The notes beneath the pieces were generated by a model that worked only from the letters and a program-made list of their open reading frames with translations, did not search any database and was not told where the DNA came from. Below, piece by piece: positions 1 to 7,476 of a DNA stretch of 21,141 bases. How positions within the stretch are numbered: the first letter of the stretch is position 1; each line of letters opens with the position of its first letter. Source of the DNA: UBA1724 sp963621575 (GTDB taxonomy: Bacteria; Verrucomicrobiota; Lentisphaeria; Oligosphaerales; Oligosphaeraceae); contig CAVFEH010000024.1 of assembly GCA_963621575.1 (NCBI GenBank), positions 1 through 21,141 of the forward strand, in the 5' to 3' direction. Made by a program: the position numbers and the translations under genes.

Positions 1-19
1 ACCGTCGAGGCCGGGTCTC

Positions 20-52
20 GTAATGCGGCCCCCTGTTAAAGGGGGGCATTAC
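20..52. repeat. Inverted repeat (hairpin) at the hsdR breakpoint
   Basis: GTAATGC (20-26) is the exact reverse complement of GCATTAC (46-52). Inside it CCCCCT (29-34) pairs with AGGGGG (40-45) around a GTTAA loop, with GG at 27-28 bulged. The TAA stop of the truncated hsdR reading frame (49-51 on the minus strand) lies within the right arm. No T-run follows on either strand, so it is not a standard intrinsic terminator. It could be a repeat of the REP type, the end of a mobile element, or the scar of a deletion. The window starts too close to tell. Confidence 0.6.
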
Positions 53-345
53 AAAGGAATATTGGGCTTGTAGTAAAGCAGATAGTCTGCACGCTTTCTC
101 TTTCCTCTGGCCGTGACATTTCCGCGGACGATGACACGACCATCCGTGAAATTGTACTCCATGCGGATCTGCTTCTGCTTATCCCAGCCGACTTTCTCGA
201 TAGCGGGGGTAATCAGCTTGAGTTTGACATCTTCTTCGCTCATAATCCACTTGATCTGCACCCGAGTTTCTTCGTTGCAATTCTGACTCATGGCGTTTCG
301 CTTGTTGGGATCTTGTTTTGACACCGGAGCGTTTGCATTTAACAT
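49..345 (-). pseudogene. hsdR: Truncated type I restriction endonuclease R subunit (HsdR N-terminal fragment)
   Basis: The translated fragment carries the start of the EcoEI-type HsdR nuclease domain: SEEDVKLKLITPAIEKVGW, then FTDGRVIVRG, then KRADYLLYYKPNIPL, and then a stop. Intact HsdR proteins continue from this point into the ...EAKxN nuclease motif and a DEAD-like translocase of many hundred residues. Here everything after about 100 residues is missing, so the nuclease site and motor are absent. Three in-frame ATG starts are possible: 345 (GGAG about 10 nt upstream), 291 and 243. The family usually begins near the last. The stretch from about 50 to 400 is clearly more AT-rich than the neighbouring genes, which fits acquired DNA. 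No hsdM or hsdS lies in the window. It is read as a non-functional remnant. Product identity is fairly sure, the start is not. Confidence 0.72.
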
Positions 346-362
346 TCTAAAACGACTCCATT

Positions 363-391
363 CACATAAAATAACATAAGATTTCTTGCAA
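363..391 (-). promoter_or_regulatory. Possible sigma70-type promoter upstream of the hsdR fragment
   Basis: On the minus strand TTGCAA (391-386) is followed after 17 nt by TATGTG (368-363). Each matches four of six consensus positions. The element sits in the AT-rich 50-bp gap between lnt and the hsdR fragment. A start of transcription near 356 would leave almost no leader before the ATG at 345, favouring a start at 291 or 243. The match is modest and AT-rich DNA gives such hits by chance. Confidence 0.35.
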
Positions 392-395
392 CGAG

Positions 396-2207
396 TTATA
401 CATGTTTTCCTATCCTCTCCCGCATCCGTTGTTTCTCCCGGACGGTCCGCGCGGTTTCGGCGGTGATGGCGAGGAGGCATGCGAGGGTTGCGATTTTGGG
501 GAGGGCATCGCCAGTGCGGGTGCAGGGAGTGAGGCGTGCGCCGGGTTTCACGGGATGGATGGTGTAGGTATGATAGCCGGGTGTGAAGGGGGAACCGGGG
601 GTCTGGATGGGTTCGAGGATCTCGCCCTTGGGGGAAACAAGGCAGGTATGGGAGTTGTTCCCGGAGCGGAGGAATGGCCGCTGGTTTTCCACGGCCCTCA
701 TGACGGCCTGCGCCTGGTGCTGCCGGGCTCCGGCGGAATGTTTGTACCAGCAGTCGTTGGTGATGGTGGCCAGGAGCTGTGCGCCCTTCCGGGTGAATTC
801 CCGGGAGATCCCGGGGAAGGCGTCCTCGAAGCAGATGTTCATTCCACAGGAGACTGTGGTGCCGTCGGCGCGCTCCAGGGAGAAGAGCGCGGTGTTTTTG
901 CCGGGCGTCAGGTCCCGTCCCATCCCCAGGGCGTCCACGAGCCAGGGGAGTTGCCGGGAGAAGGGGACATATTCCCCGAAGGGGACCAGATGGGTCTTGT
1001 CGTAATAGTCCTCCCGGCAGGCCCGTGAAAGGGAGAGCACCGCGGAGTCCTTCCGGAGGAGGAATGCGGAGTTGAAGACGGGCGGCTCCTGGCCGGGGCG
1101 GTCCGAATCGGGGGGAAATGGATCCCGCACATCCAGGGCTCCCAGGAGGAGTGGCTTCGGGAGTTGTGCGAGAAGCCCCCGGAGTCCTTGTGAGTATGCG
1201 GGGGTGGTGAGGGGCACCGGGAGGGCGCCCTCGGGCCAGAGGAAGAGGTCGGTGGGTTCTTTGGCGGCCCGGAGGGTGAGGGAGGCGTATCGCTCCCAGG
1301 CAAGCTGGACCTCCTCGGGAGTGGCCTCGCGACATTCGGGGACGTCCCCCTGGATGGCGGTGACGCGGAGGGGAGTCTCCTCCAGGGGGATTCGCCGGAG
1401 GTGCTCCAGTGTGCACCATCCGCCCAGGAAGAGCAGAGTCGCCAGCAATGGCGGGAGGAGTCGCCGTTCGCGTCGCGCCACGAGTCCCGCCAGCAGGAGA
1501 TTGATCCAGACCAGAAAGAAGGAAATCCCGTAGGCCCCGGCCAGGGTGGCCAGGAGCCGGAGGGGGGAGAAGGCCTGCGAGACCCCCAGGGCATTCCAGG
1601 GGAATCCGGTGAAAATCCACCCGCGGATCCACTCCAGGGAGGTCCAGAGGGCGGCGGCCAGGAGTGCCGCCAGCAGAAATGCGCGGGGTGTGGGGAAGAC
1701 CGTGAGATCGGCGCCGGGGCGGTGGGCGGGTGCGGTGTCCGGGAAGGCATCGGTGCGCTGCCGGAAATCCAAGGGGATCTCCTCCCGGGGCTTTCGCCGC
1801 CAAAGGAGGGCTCCCCAGAGGAGCGCCCAGAGCGCGGGGAAGCACGCGCAGGGGATTGCCAGGAGGGCGCCTGCGCCGAAGCCCACGGTGTTCAGCCACC
1901 AGAGGGAGATCAGGAAGTGCGAATATCCCAGGAGTGCGGCGCCCAGAATGCGCCAGCGGAGTCGCCGTGGCTGTGGACAGAGGAGATAGGGCGTCAACCC
2001 CAGGAATGCCATTGGCGACCACTCCAGGGGGGGGAAGGCGGTTGCCAGGAGGGCGCCGCTGAGGATTGCGGCGGCGCAATGCAAAAGCGGCAGGCGATTC
2101 AGGAGTGCCAGCGGGCGGATTTCCGGGGTGCCGGGGGGCATGGCCGCGGACGACGCCTGCAATCGCGCGGCGTCCGTCCTGCTCTCTTTTGACTCCTCCC
2201 GAGGCAT
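396..2207 (-). CDS. lnt: Apolipoprotein N-acyltransferase
   Basis: Lnt adds the third acyl chain to the N-terminal cysteine of lipoproteins in the inner membrane, the last step of lipoprotein maturation in diderm bacteria. The protein has 603 residues. The first half is a series of hydrophobic segments (about 40-260) with the typical PWNALGVSQ region, and the second half is a nitrilase-like domain. The catalytic triad is visible: Glu326 in WPEGALP, Lys404 in YDKTHLVPFGEYVPF and Cys459 in MNICFED. The later motif TNDCWYKHSAGARQHQAQA also fits the family. An unusual hydrophilic stretch (about 138-175) separates two membrane segments and makes the protein longer than the roughly 510 residues of E. 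coli Lnt. It is the last gene of the nusA cluster, 28 nt after exbD. No Shine-Dalgarno sequence precedes the ATG at 2207, and an ATG at 2141 is an alternative start. Confidence 0.95.
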   Translation of the reverse strand: MPREESKESRTDAARLQASSAAMPPGTPEIRPLALLNRLPLLHCAAAILSGALLATAFPPLEWSPMAFLGLTPYLLCPQPRRLRWRILGAALLGYSHFLISLWWLNTVGFGAGALLAIPCACFPALWALLWGALLWRRKPREEIPLDFRQRTDAFPDTAPAHRPGADLTVFPTPRAFLLAALLAAALWTSLEWIRGWIFTGFPWNALGVSQAFSPLRLLATLAGAYGISFFLVWINLLLAGLVARRERRLLPPLLATLLFLGGWCTLEHLRRIPLEETPLRVTAIQGDVPECREATPEEVQLAWERYASLTLRAAKEPTDLFLWPEGALPVPLTTPAYSQGLRGLLAQLPKPLLLGALDVRDPFPPDSDRPGQEPPVFNSAFLLRKDSAVLSLSRACREDYYDKTHLVPFGEYVPFSRQLPWLVDALGMGRDLTPGKNTALFSLERADGTTVSCGMNICFEDAFPGISREFTRKGAQLLATITNDCWYKHSAGARQHQAQAVMRAVENQRPFLRSGNNSHTCLVSPKGEILEPIQTPGSPFTPGYHTYTIHPVKPGARLTPCTRTGDALPKIATLACLLAITAETARTVREKQRMRERIGKHV

Positions 2208-2235
2208 AAACAGCTACGACTGCGCCACGGCGGGG

Positions 2236-2649
2236 CTATTCCGCCACCGTCTCCAGCTGCACCTCCATGCCGCAATGCTTGGCGGGGCGCAGGAGCATGA
2301 TAATTTCCTCGTAAGGCCGCTCGCCGCTGGCGCGGATCCGGACCCGCGTGCGCCCCAGGTCCTTATACTGCCGCATGCGGGCCTCCAGATTCGAGGGCGC
2401 GATGGGCTCGCCGTTGATGGCGCAGAGCCCCTGGGAATCCAGCGTCACCTGGATGGCCATGGGGTCGCTCTCCGGGAGTGTGGACTCCGTATTCATGGCG
2501 GGCGGCGTCACGTCCGTCTTGTAGTCCAGGATCGGGACCGTGATGATAAACAGGATCAGCAGGGTGAAAGTCAGGTCCATCAGAGGCGTCATGTTGATGT
2601 CCGCCTTGACCCTGCGCTCCCTCTGGGCTCGTCTTTGCCTAGCGAGCAT
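2236..2649 (-). CDS. exbD: ExbD/TolR-type biopolymer transport protein
   Basis: This 137-residue protein has the ExbD/TolR plan: a short basic cytoplasmic head, the motif INMTPLMDLTF with the proton-relay aspartate at position 25, one membrane helix (about 26-42), and a periplasmic domain. Together with the ExbB-like partner it should form an ion-driven stator that powers an outer-membrane process. The ATG at 2649 overlaps the exbB stop by 11 nt and has a GGAGGGAG sequence upstream, so it is preferred over the upstream in-frame ATG at 2718, which would extend into exbB. No tonB, tolA, tolB or pal is in the window, so whether this is a Ton or a Tol system cannot be decided. Confidence 0.88.
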   Translation of the reverse strand: MLARQRRAQRERRVKADINMTPLMDLTFTLLILFIITVPILDYKTDVTPPAMNTESTLPESDPMAIQVTLDSQGLCAINGEPIAPSNLEARMRQYKDLGRTRVRIRASGERPYEEIIMLLRPAKHCGMEVQLETVAE

Positions 2650-3547
2650 AGCCGTCCGGGCTCCCTCCTTCCGGTTCCTCCGACACCGAGATCTCCACCG
2701 CACCATCGCGGGAGACAAACGACTGCGATGGCGCCATCATCGCAGGCTGCGCTACAGGCTGCGGACAGGCGGTCCGGGGTGCGGTATTGTCCGCGCAGGC
2801 CTGGGGCGCCGCCGCCATGGCCGTCCGGGGCTGTTGTGCGGTCTTCGCCAGCTGGAGGGAGGTCAGGAGTGCGTCCCGGAAGTCGTCCATCTGCTGGTTG
2901 ATGCCTTCCACATTCGTGACGATCTGGTTGTGGCAAAGCGTACCGGGGATGGCGACGAAGAGGCCGGCCACGGTGGTGAGCAATGCGCCGGCGATGCCGG
3001 GGGCGATGGCCTGGATATCGGGTCGTCCGCCGTTGTTGACGATTCCCACGAAGGTGGCCATGACGCCCCAGACGGTGCCGAAGAGTCCAAACATGGGCCC
3101 AAGGGTGATAATTGTCGCCACGACAGGAAGACTTGCCTCCAGTGCGCCTCTCTGGGAGGTGATTTCGGTCTCGATGGCGACCTGTACGCGCTCCAATTCC
3201 TGTTCCGTGAGGGGGCGGGGAAGCGTCCCCTCGGAGAAGAAGGCGTACTTCTGCTGGGCGCTGGGCTTCAGGATCTCCAGAAGGAGCTTGCTGGCGGCGC
3301 GTCCCATCTCCGCCAAGGGCCCCTGCAGAGAACTGTCGCGGTCCAGGTCCCCCAGGATCTTATGGGTGCAGGAGCCATATTTCTCCAGCCGTTTCTGCAT
3401 GGCGTTCATCCCCCTCCTTTGACTTCGAACATGCAGGTTCTTGTTGATTATAAGCGACCAAAGCCAGGCATTGAGCACAAGCAGTGCGGCAGTGATGGCC
3501 TTGCCCACGCCGTCGCTATACAAAAAACCGTCCAAAACGACATTCAT
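2639..3547 (-). CDS. exbB: ExbB/TolQ/MotA-type proton channel protein
   Basis: The 302-residue protein has three membrane segments (about 16-35, 139-166 and 183-207), the family topology. The conserved core GPMFGLFGTVWGVMATF (about 150-166) and GIAGALLTTVAGLFVAIP (about 184-201) mark it as an ExbB/TolQ/MotA channel subunit. It should form the pentamer around the ExbD dimer encoded next to it. The C-terminal 70 residues, after a helix rich in Gln and Leu, are a low-complexity Ala/Pro/Gln tail with no recognisable fold. The ATG at 3547 overlaps the rsmA stop as ATGA and has GGAG 8 nt upstream, which indicates translational coupling. Confidence 0.9.
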   Translation of the reverse strand: MNVVLDGFLYSDGVGKAITAALLVLNAWLWSLIINKNLHVRSQRRGMNAMQKRLEKYGSCTHKILGDLDRDSSLQGPLAEMGRAASKLLLEILKPSAQQKYAFFSEGTLPRPLTEQELERVQVAIETEITSQRGALEASLPVVATIITLGPMFGLFGTVWGVMATFVGIVNNGGRPDIQAIAPGIAGALLTTVAGLFVAIPGTLCHNQIVTNVEGINQQMDDFRDALLTSLQLAKTAQQPRTAMAAAPQACADNTAPRTACPQPVAQPAMMAPSQSFVSRDGAVEISVSEEPEGGSPDGYAR

Positions 3548-4374
3548 GGCATCAACTCCACGAGTTTCACGTATTGTTGGGGGGAGAGGACTTCCGCGCG
3601 TGCGGTGACGGGCAGTCCGAAGGCCTCCAGCGCGGCGGCGACATCCACGCCGGGCAGGAGGGGTTCCAGGAGCCGCCGCGCCTGTTTCCGGCGCTGGGAG
3701 AATGCGGCCCCGGCGAGCCGGCCGGCCCGCTCCAGGAGCCCGGGGGCGCCCAGGGGTTCCGGGCGGGCCTCCAGGGACAGGAAGGCGGAATCCACCTCCG
3801 GCGGCGGGAAAAAGACGCCACGGGGCACCTGCCGCGCGATCTTCGCAATATAGCGGAACGCGAGGCGTACCGTCAGGACGCCGTATTGTGCGGTGCCGGG
3901 GCTGGCGGCCAGCCGTTCGGCCATCTCCTTCTGGAGGAGGACATGGAGGGAGCGGGGGGGATTCCGGGCGGTGGCCAGGCGCGCCAGGAGGACGGAAGCG
4001 CAGGAATAGGGGAGATTGGCCACCACGCGATAAGGGTGTCCCTGCGGGAAGAGGGCGTCGAAATCGGTCTTGCAGGCGTCCTCCTCCAGGAGCCGGAAGG
4101 CATCGGGATATTGTTCACCGAGGGTCCGCCGAAGGTATCCGGCCAGACGGGAATCGAACTCCACGGAAGTGAGGCGGGCTCCGGCGGCCAGGAGCCGCCG
4201 GGTGAGCACGCCGGTGCCGGGGCCGATCTCCAGGAGCTCCTCGCCCGGACGGGGGTCGGCGGCGCGCACCAGGGCGGACAGGCAATTGTCGTCCACCAGG
4301 AAGTTCTGCCCCAGCGCCTTGCTGGGGTGCATGTCGAGGGACTCCAGAATGGCCAGCAATTCCGCGCGCTTCAT
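3544..4374 (-). CDS. rsmA: 16S rRNA (adenine1518-N6/adenine1519-N6)-dimethyltransferase
   Basis: RsmA (KsgA) dimethylates two adjacent adenines in helix 45 of 16S rRNA and acts as a late checkpoint of 30S assembly. In the 276-residue protein I see KALGQNFLVDDN (19-30), the SAM-binding EIGPGTG (49-55), the acidic EFD (72-74), the catalytic NLPY (120-123) and QKEMAERL (148-155). The C-terminal helical domain contains FSQRRKQARRLL. Length and motif spacing are normal. It overlaps the HPr-like gene by ATGA at its start and exbB by ATGA at its end. There is no Shine-Dalgarno sequence, so it is probably translated by coupling. Its presence in the cluster with rbfA fits a 30S maturation theme. Confidence 0.96.
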   Translation of the reverse strand: MKRAELLAILESLDMHPSKALGQNFLVDDNCLSALVRAADPRPGEELLEIGPGTGVLTRRLLAAGARLTSVEFDSRLAGYLRRTLGEQYPDAFRLLEEDACKTDFDALFPQGHPYRVVANLPYSCASVLLARLATARNPPRSLHVLLQKEMAERLAASPGTAQYGVLTVRLAFRYIAKIARQVPRGVFFPPPEVDSAFLSLEARPEPLGAPGLLERAGRLAGAAFSQRRKQARRLLEPLLPGVDVAAALEAFGLPVTARAEVLSPQQYVKLVELMP

Positions 4375-4688
4375 GGGACCACGGGAGCGGGTGCCTTCTC
4401 CAGGAGGATATAGGGTTCCAGGGCATCCATGACCTGCCGGGCGTCAGGACCCTCTGCGGCGATGACCAGGCGCTGTTGCGCAGAGGCGCCGAGAGTCAGG
4501 AGAGCCAGGGGGCTCCGCGCGTCCGCCGTGCGGCCATTGCCGCCGGCGATGGTGACGCGGGTGCCGGGAAATTTGGCGCAGGCGCGGGAGACCTCGCCGG
4601 CCACCTTCAGGTGCAGGCCATTGGGATCCCGGACCCGCCCTTGGGCCTCCAGGGACAGTGGGCTGTCATGTTTCCGATCGTCTGGCAT
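4371..4688 (-). CDS. Divergent HPr-family phosphocarrier protein
   Basis: The 105-residue product resembles HPr of the phosphotransferase system. It has the histidine region NGLHLKVA, with His26 at the place of HPr His15, and the serine region ADARSPLALLTLGA, with Ser58 at the place of HPr Ser46, 32 residues apart as in HPr. The two residues after the histidine that HPr normally keeps (Arg17 and Pro18 in GLHARPA) are Lys28 and Val29 here. Phosphotransfer may be weakened or lost, leaving a regulatory role, but this is inference. No EI or EII gene is in the window. The ATG at 4688 has GAGGAG upstream. A GTG at 4730 overlapping the rbfA stop is an alternative. It ends in an ATGA overlap with rsmA. 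Confidence 0.72.
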   Translation of the reverse strand: MPDDRKHDSPLSLEAQGRVRDPNGLHLKVAGEVSRACAKFPGTRVTIAGGNGRTADARSPLALLTLGASAQQRLVIAAEGPDARQVMDALEPYILLEKAPAPVVP

Positions 4689-4722
4689 GGCGGTGCTCGC
4701 TCCTCGGGAGTCGTGCCCTCCC

Positions 4723-5127
4723 CTATTCACCCGCCTCCGGAGAAGACGCGGAGGCCGCCGGGGCCGTGTCCTCCTCCCGGGGCAGATCCAGCTCCTGGAG
4801 GATGGACATGACGCGCTGGGCCTTCTCGGCAGTCTCGTCCAGCCGGAAGTGGAGCACGGGGGTGTATTTCATGACCATCTTCCGGGCGATGCCGTCCTGG
4901 AGCTGCACCCGCCGGCGCTGGAGCAGCTCCAAGGCGCGGCGCTTGGCGGAGGCGCTGCCGTAGACGGAGACGAAGACATTGGCCGTGCGGAGATTGCTGG
5001 CCAGGTTCACGCCCACGAAGGTGACCAGGGCGTCGGGAATGTCGGGGCGAATCAGGGATTCGCCCAGCATTCCAAGCTCCCGGAGCATCTGCGAATTCAA
5101 TCGGGAAATGCGGTCTTCTGCGCCCAT
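4723..5127 (-). CDS. rbfA: Ribosome-binding factor A
   Basis: RbfA is a cold-shock KH-domain protein that binds the immature 30S subunit and helps 16S rRNA 5'-end processing. The 134-residue protein begins DRISRLNSQMLRELGMLGES and contains VTFVGVNLASNLRTANVFVSV and MVMKYTPVLHFRLDET, the usual RbfA landmarks. The C-terminal tail is acidic and Ala-rich. It lies 51 nt after infB, the classic nusA-infB-rbfA order. The ATG at 5127 has no clear Shine-Dalgarno sequence. Confidence 0.92.
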   Translation of the reverse strand: MGAEDRISRLNSQMLRELGMLGESLIRPDIPDALVTFVGVNLASNLRTANVFVSVYGSASAKRRALELLQRRRVQLQDGIARKMVMKYTPVLHFRLDETAEKAQRVMSILQELDLPREEDTAPAASASSPEAGE

Positions 5128-5178
5128 GGGGGTTGCCGTTGTGCTGAAGAAGGAAGGAAAAATGGGAAGGTATCGCGC

Positions 5179-7257
5179 CTAGAGTTCCGGGAGGATCTTC
5201 TCCACGGTGAAGACCTGGATGCGGTCGCCCACCTCGAAATCCTCGAAGTTGTCCAGGCGGATACCGCACTCCTGCCCGGCCTTCATCTCGCGGACGTCCT
5301 CCTTGAAATGCTTCAGGGAGGCCACCAGTCCGGAGTAGATCTGGGTGTCCTGGCGGAAAACGCGGGCCTTCTGGTTCACCTTGATGACGCCGGAGGTCAC
5401 GCGGCAGCCGCAGATCTTTCCGGCCTTGGAGACGTTGAAGACCTGGGCGATCTGCGCCTCGCCCAGGAGATTCTCCCGGGTCTCGGGAGTCAAGCGTCCC
5501 CGCATCACGTCCTCCAGGTCGTCCAACAGGTCGTAGATGATGGAGTAGAGGCGGATCTCCACGCCCTTCTGCTTGGCGGTCCGGTTCACGCTGGGCATGG
5601 CGCGCACGTGGAAGCCCACGATGATCGCCTTGCTGGCCGCCGCCAGAATCACATCGGAATCCGTGATCTCGCCCACGCCGCCATGGACAATCTTCACGGA
5701 GATCTTCGTGGACTTGATGCCGGCGATGGCCTCGGAGATGGCCTCCAAGGAGCCGCGGACGTCGGTCTTCAACACCAGGTTCATCTCCACCGTGGAGTTG
5801 TCGTTGCGGGCGTCGGTGAGGCGTTTCATGACCTCTTCCATGGTCAGGGCCTTCTGGTCGCCGGCGCTCTCCTGGCGCTTGCGCTGCAGCTCCTCGTCCG
5901 CGGCGGCCTTGGCGGCCTTTTCGTCGGGCTGCCAGACCACCTTGTCACCGGCCTCGGGCACGGCGTTGTAGCCCATGATCTTCACGGGGGTGGAGGGTGT
6001 GGCCTTCGCCAGGCGCTTTCCGTGGGTGTCGAGCAGAGCGCGGGCCTTTCCGTAGGTGCTGCCGCAGGAGAACCAATCGCCCTGCCGCAGCACGCCATTG
6101 CGCACCAGGATATTTGCGGTGGGGCCCATTCCGGGCTCCATCTGCGCCTCGATCACCAGGCCCTCGAAGGGGGCGTCGGGGTCGGCGTTGAGCTCCAGCA
6201 TCTCGGCTTCCAGGAGGATTCGCTCCAGAAGCTCATCCACGCCCTCGCCCGTGACGCCACTGCAGGGCACCACGGCGGTGTCGCCGCCCCAGTCTTCGGG
6301 CTGGATGCCGTTCTCCTGGAGCTGCCGCAGCACGCGGTCCTCGTCGCAGCCGGGCAGGTCGCTCTTGGTCATGGCCACGATGATGGGCACCTTGGCGGCC
6401 TGCGCGTGGTGGATGGCCTCGACGGTCTGGGGCATGCAGCCCTCGGGGCCCGCGATGACCAGCACCGCGATGTCGGTGGCGTTGGCGCCGCGGGCGCGCA
6501 TGGCGGTGAAAGCGGCGTGTCCGGGGGTATCCAGGAAGGTGATGGTCTGGTCGCCATACTGCGCCACGGAGGCGCCGATGGCCTGGGTGATTCCGCCTGC
6601 CTCGCCGGCGGCCACGCGGGTCTTCCGGATGTAGTCCTGCAGGGTGGTCTTGCCGTGGTCAACATGGCCCATGAAGACCACCACGGGGGGCCGTCCCACC
6701 TTCTTGCGGGGACGGCCATCCTGGGCGGCGGCCGCAATGGCGGAGGCCTTTCGCTCGAAAACGGGATGATTGCCCTTCTCGCGGCGCTCCTGGACGAACT
6801 TCTTGCCGTTGCGCTCGCAGACCTTCTCCACGGTCTCGGTCTCCAGGACCTGGTTGATGGCGGCGAAGATGTTCAGCTGCATCAGCTGGATGATCACCTC
6901 GTTGGGCTTCATCTTCAGCGCAGCGGCCAGATCGCGGACGGTGATGGGGGTCTTCAGGTGGATCTCGCCAGGCGCATCCTCCTCCTCGGGCTCCTCCTCA
7001 TCCTCCTCCTTGGCGGGGGCCTCGGCAACCACCGCCGCGGGCTTTGCGGAGGGCGCGGCGGCCGCGCGGCGGGCATCCTGGGCCTCCTTCCGCGCATTCA
7101 AAATCTGCTTGCGGATCAGCTCGGCCTCCTCCTCCTCCAGAGTGCTGGAGTGGCTCCGCACGGAGGCGAAGCCCTCCTTCTGCAGGAACTCCACCAGCTC
7201 CTTGCTCTCCATTCCCAGCTCCCGGGCCAGTTGATTGACGCGTATCTTCGTAGACAT
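5179..7257 (-). CDS. infB: Translation initiation factor IF-2
   Basis: IF-2 brings initiator fMet-tRNA to the 30S subunit and promotes 50S joining with GTP hydrolysis. The 692-residue protein starts with an IF2_N domain (STKIRVNQLARELGMESKEL), an Ala/Glu-rich linker (about 60-95) and a second N-domain (about 100-160), then the GTPase domain and the C-terminal domains ending EDFEVGDRIQVF. It is shorter than the 890 residues of E. coli. G1 is GHVDHGKT (197-204) and G3 is DTPGH (243-247). Other GTPase motifs are unusual: switch I reads GGITQAIGA instead of GGITQHIGA, G4 is TKSD (297-300) instead of NKxD, and AADDG is replaced by AGPEG. The start was placed at ATG 7257 from the family N-terminus. 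A GGAGAA lies 13 nt upstream. Confidence 0.97.
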   Translation of the reverse strand: MSTKIRVNQLARELGMESKELVEFLQKEGFASVRSHSSTLEEEEAELIRKQILNARKEAQDARRAAAAPSAKPAAVVAEAPAKEEDEEEPEEEDAPGEIHLKTPITVRDLAAALKMKPNEVIIQLMQLNIFAAINQVLETETVEKVCERNGKKFVQERREKGNHPVFERKASAIAAAAQDGRPRKKVGRPPVVVFMGHVDHGKTTLQDYIRKTRVAAGEAGGITQAIGASVAQYGDQTITFLDTPGHAAFTAMRARGANATDIAVLVIAGPEGCMPQTVEAIHHAQAAKVPIIVAMTKSDLPGCDEDRVLRQLQENGIQPEDWGGDTAVVPCSGVTGEGVDELLERILLEAEMLELNADPDAPFEGLVIEAQMEPGMGPTANILVRNGVLRQGDWFSCGSTYGKARALLDTHGKRLAKATPSTPVKIMGYNAVPEAGDKVVWQPDEKAAKAAADEELQRKRQESAGDQKALTMEEVMKRLTDARNDNSTVEMNLVLKTDVRGSLEAISEAIAGIKSTKISVKIVHGGVGEITDSDVILAAASKAIIVGFHVRAMPSVNRTAKQKGVEIRLYSIIYDLLDDLEDVMRGRLTPETRENLLGEAQIAQVFNVSKAGKICGCRVTSGVIKVNQKARVFRQDTQIYSGLVASLKHFKEDVREMKAGQECGIRLDNFEDFEVGDRIQVFTVEKILPEL

Positions 7258-7337
7258 ATCAGCTTCTGTTCTCCATTTTATCGTTGAAAGTGCACTAGCC
7301 GGGAAAAAGTCAGACGGGGAAGAAAGAGGAAGGGCGT

Positions 7338-7360
7338 GGAGGAAGGACGTCCCTTCCTCC
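7338..7360. other. Stem-loop in the nusA-infB gap (proximal to infB)
   Basis: GGAGGAAGG (7338-7346) and CCTTCCTCC (7352-7360) form a perfect 9-bp stem with an ACGTC loop in the 219-bp space between the nusA stop and the infB start. The minus-strand sequence after it is pyrimidine-rich (CTTCCTCTTTCTTCC) but lacks a clean U-tract, so it is only a poor terminator. It could be an RNA processing or stabilising structure between the two cistrons. Confidence 0.5.
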
Positions 7361-7396
7361 GCCACTTCCCCGAGCCTCCCGCGCGGCGCAGACGCC

Positions 7397-7445
7397 GTCC
7401 GCCGCATGCGCGCGACGGCCGCAGGCGCCTGGGGACGCGGCGGAC
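7397..7445. other. Long GC-rich stem-loop in the nusA-infB gap (proximal to nusA)
   Basis: GTCCGCCGC (7397-7405) and GCGGCGGAC (7437-7445) are perfect 9-nt inverted repeats 31 nt apart, directly after the nusA stop codon. The inner part is also GC-rich and self-complementary in places. No T-run follows. With the neighbouring stem-loop it fills most of the unusually long nusA-infB spacer, in which I see no gene. Confidence 0.45.
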
Positions 7446-7476
7446 GCGGCAGGCGCGCCCGCCGGGAATCCGGGGA

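Noticed and set aside
20..52. The left-edge hairpin as an integron attC site or intrinsic terminator
   Set aside because: The core GTTRRRY/RYYYAAC boxes are not in place and no T-run follows on either strand.
4429..7287. A plus-strand open frame of 952 codons opposite infB and rbfA
   Set aside because: It is a mirror of conserved IF-2 and RbfA codons and has low-complexity Leu/Gly/His/Asp composition.
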